Shown one piece after another: positions 5,370-5,496 of a DNA stretch of 5,496 bases; position 1 is the first letter of the stretch; every line of letters begins with the position of its first letter. A program made the position numbers and the translations under genes. Below the pieces are notes generated by a model. The model searched no databases. It worked only from the letters and a program-made list of their open reading frames with translations, and was not told where the DNA came from. The DNA is taken from NCBI GenBank assembly GCA_003489345.1, contig DNIT01000174.1, positions 42,148-47,643 of the forward strand, written 5' to 3'. Source of the DNA: Pelotomaculum sp. (GTDB lineage: Bacteria; Bacillota; Desulfotomaculia; Desulfotomaculales; Pelotomaculaceae).

Positions 5370-5496
5370 CACATTTGGATGCGGAATATCTCAATGATTT
5401 GCCGTTAACATGCCGCTGTCACTGCGCCACGGATCAAAAAAATACTTGGCGATGAAGGTGCGATTTCAATCGTACACGGCGCCCCAGCGTCAGACC
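5370..5496. other. Unassigned right edge, several short open frames
   Basis: I recognise no gene here. On the minus strand a frame open to the edge ends with TAA at 5405-5407 (tail IFLIRGAVTAAC) and could be the C-terminus of a gene coming from the right. On the plus strand a frame open to the edge contains KKILGDEGAISIVHGAP, which looks protein-like, but it follows a TAA at 5406-5408 and has no ATG, GTG or TTG. A second plus frame opens with ATG at 5410 but lacks a ribosome binding site. No hairpin terminator for the mciZ-like gene is visible. Confidence 0.3.

Noticed and set aside
5366..5395. TTGACA at the end of the mciZ-like gene as a plus-strand sigma-A promoter
   Set aside because: The -35 is perfect, but no -10 resembling TATAAT lies 15-19 bp downstream (best is CTCAAT), and no clear gene follows.
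1..5496. CRISPR array, tRNA or rRNA gene, insertion sequence, attachment site or replication origin
   Set aside because: No regular spaced repeats, cloverleaf, transposase or terminal inverted repeats, or origin boxes were seen. XerD is the chromosomal type in its usual context, so it does not indicate a mobile element.

Overview
The window looks like a piece of the chromosome of an endospore-forming Firmicute. Mid-GC base composition and family likeness suggest a Peptococcaceae-type clostridium (Desulfotomaculum/Pelotomaculum-like), but that placement is inference. The main support is gene order. Reading the minus strand from right to left, the genes are spoIIM, xerD, deoB, pdp and dacF, the last cut by the left edge. 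This parallels the Bacillus block spoIIM-fur-yqzK-xerD(ripX)-deoB(drm)-punA(pupG)-dacF-spoIIA. Here fur, yqzK and punA are absent and pdp sits where punA would be. The spoIIAA-spoIIAB-sigF genes would be expected just beyond base 1.

Layout. Bases 1-632 hold the N-terminal half of a DacF-type D-Ala-D-Ala carboxypeptidase. Bases 633-826 are a gene-poor leader with a probable terminator for pdp, a forespore sigma-G/F-type promoter for dacF, and an 11-bp-period direct repeat. Bases 827-4279 hold pdp, deoB and xerD, spaced 51 and 33 bp apart and probably co-transcribed. Bases 4280-4365 contain a GCAA-loop hairpin with a T-run directly before the xerD ribosome binding site. Bases 4366-4995 are spoIIM. 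Bases 4996-5177 form a divergent control region with two back-to-back sigma-E-like promoters and a dyad between them. Bases 5178-5369, on the plus strand, encode a 63-residue protein whose C-terminal 40 residues resemble MciZ, the small FtsZ inhibitor made during sporulation. Bases 5370-5496 are unassigned.

How the genes fit together. SpoIIM (engulfment), DacF (cortex peptidoglycan) and the MciZ-like protein (block of further Z-rings) point to sporulation. XerD resolves chromosome dimers. Pdp releases (deoxy)ribose-1-phosphate from pyrimidine nucleosides and DeoB converts it to the 5-phosphate for central metabolism. All five minus-strand genes have a run of 4-7 G as ribosome binding site, and three use non-ATG starts. 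The region is mostly conserved and ordinary. Its most interesting part is the spoIIM/mciZ-like divergent pair; I saw no new defence, mobile or RNA-guided system.
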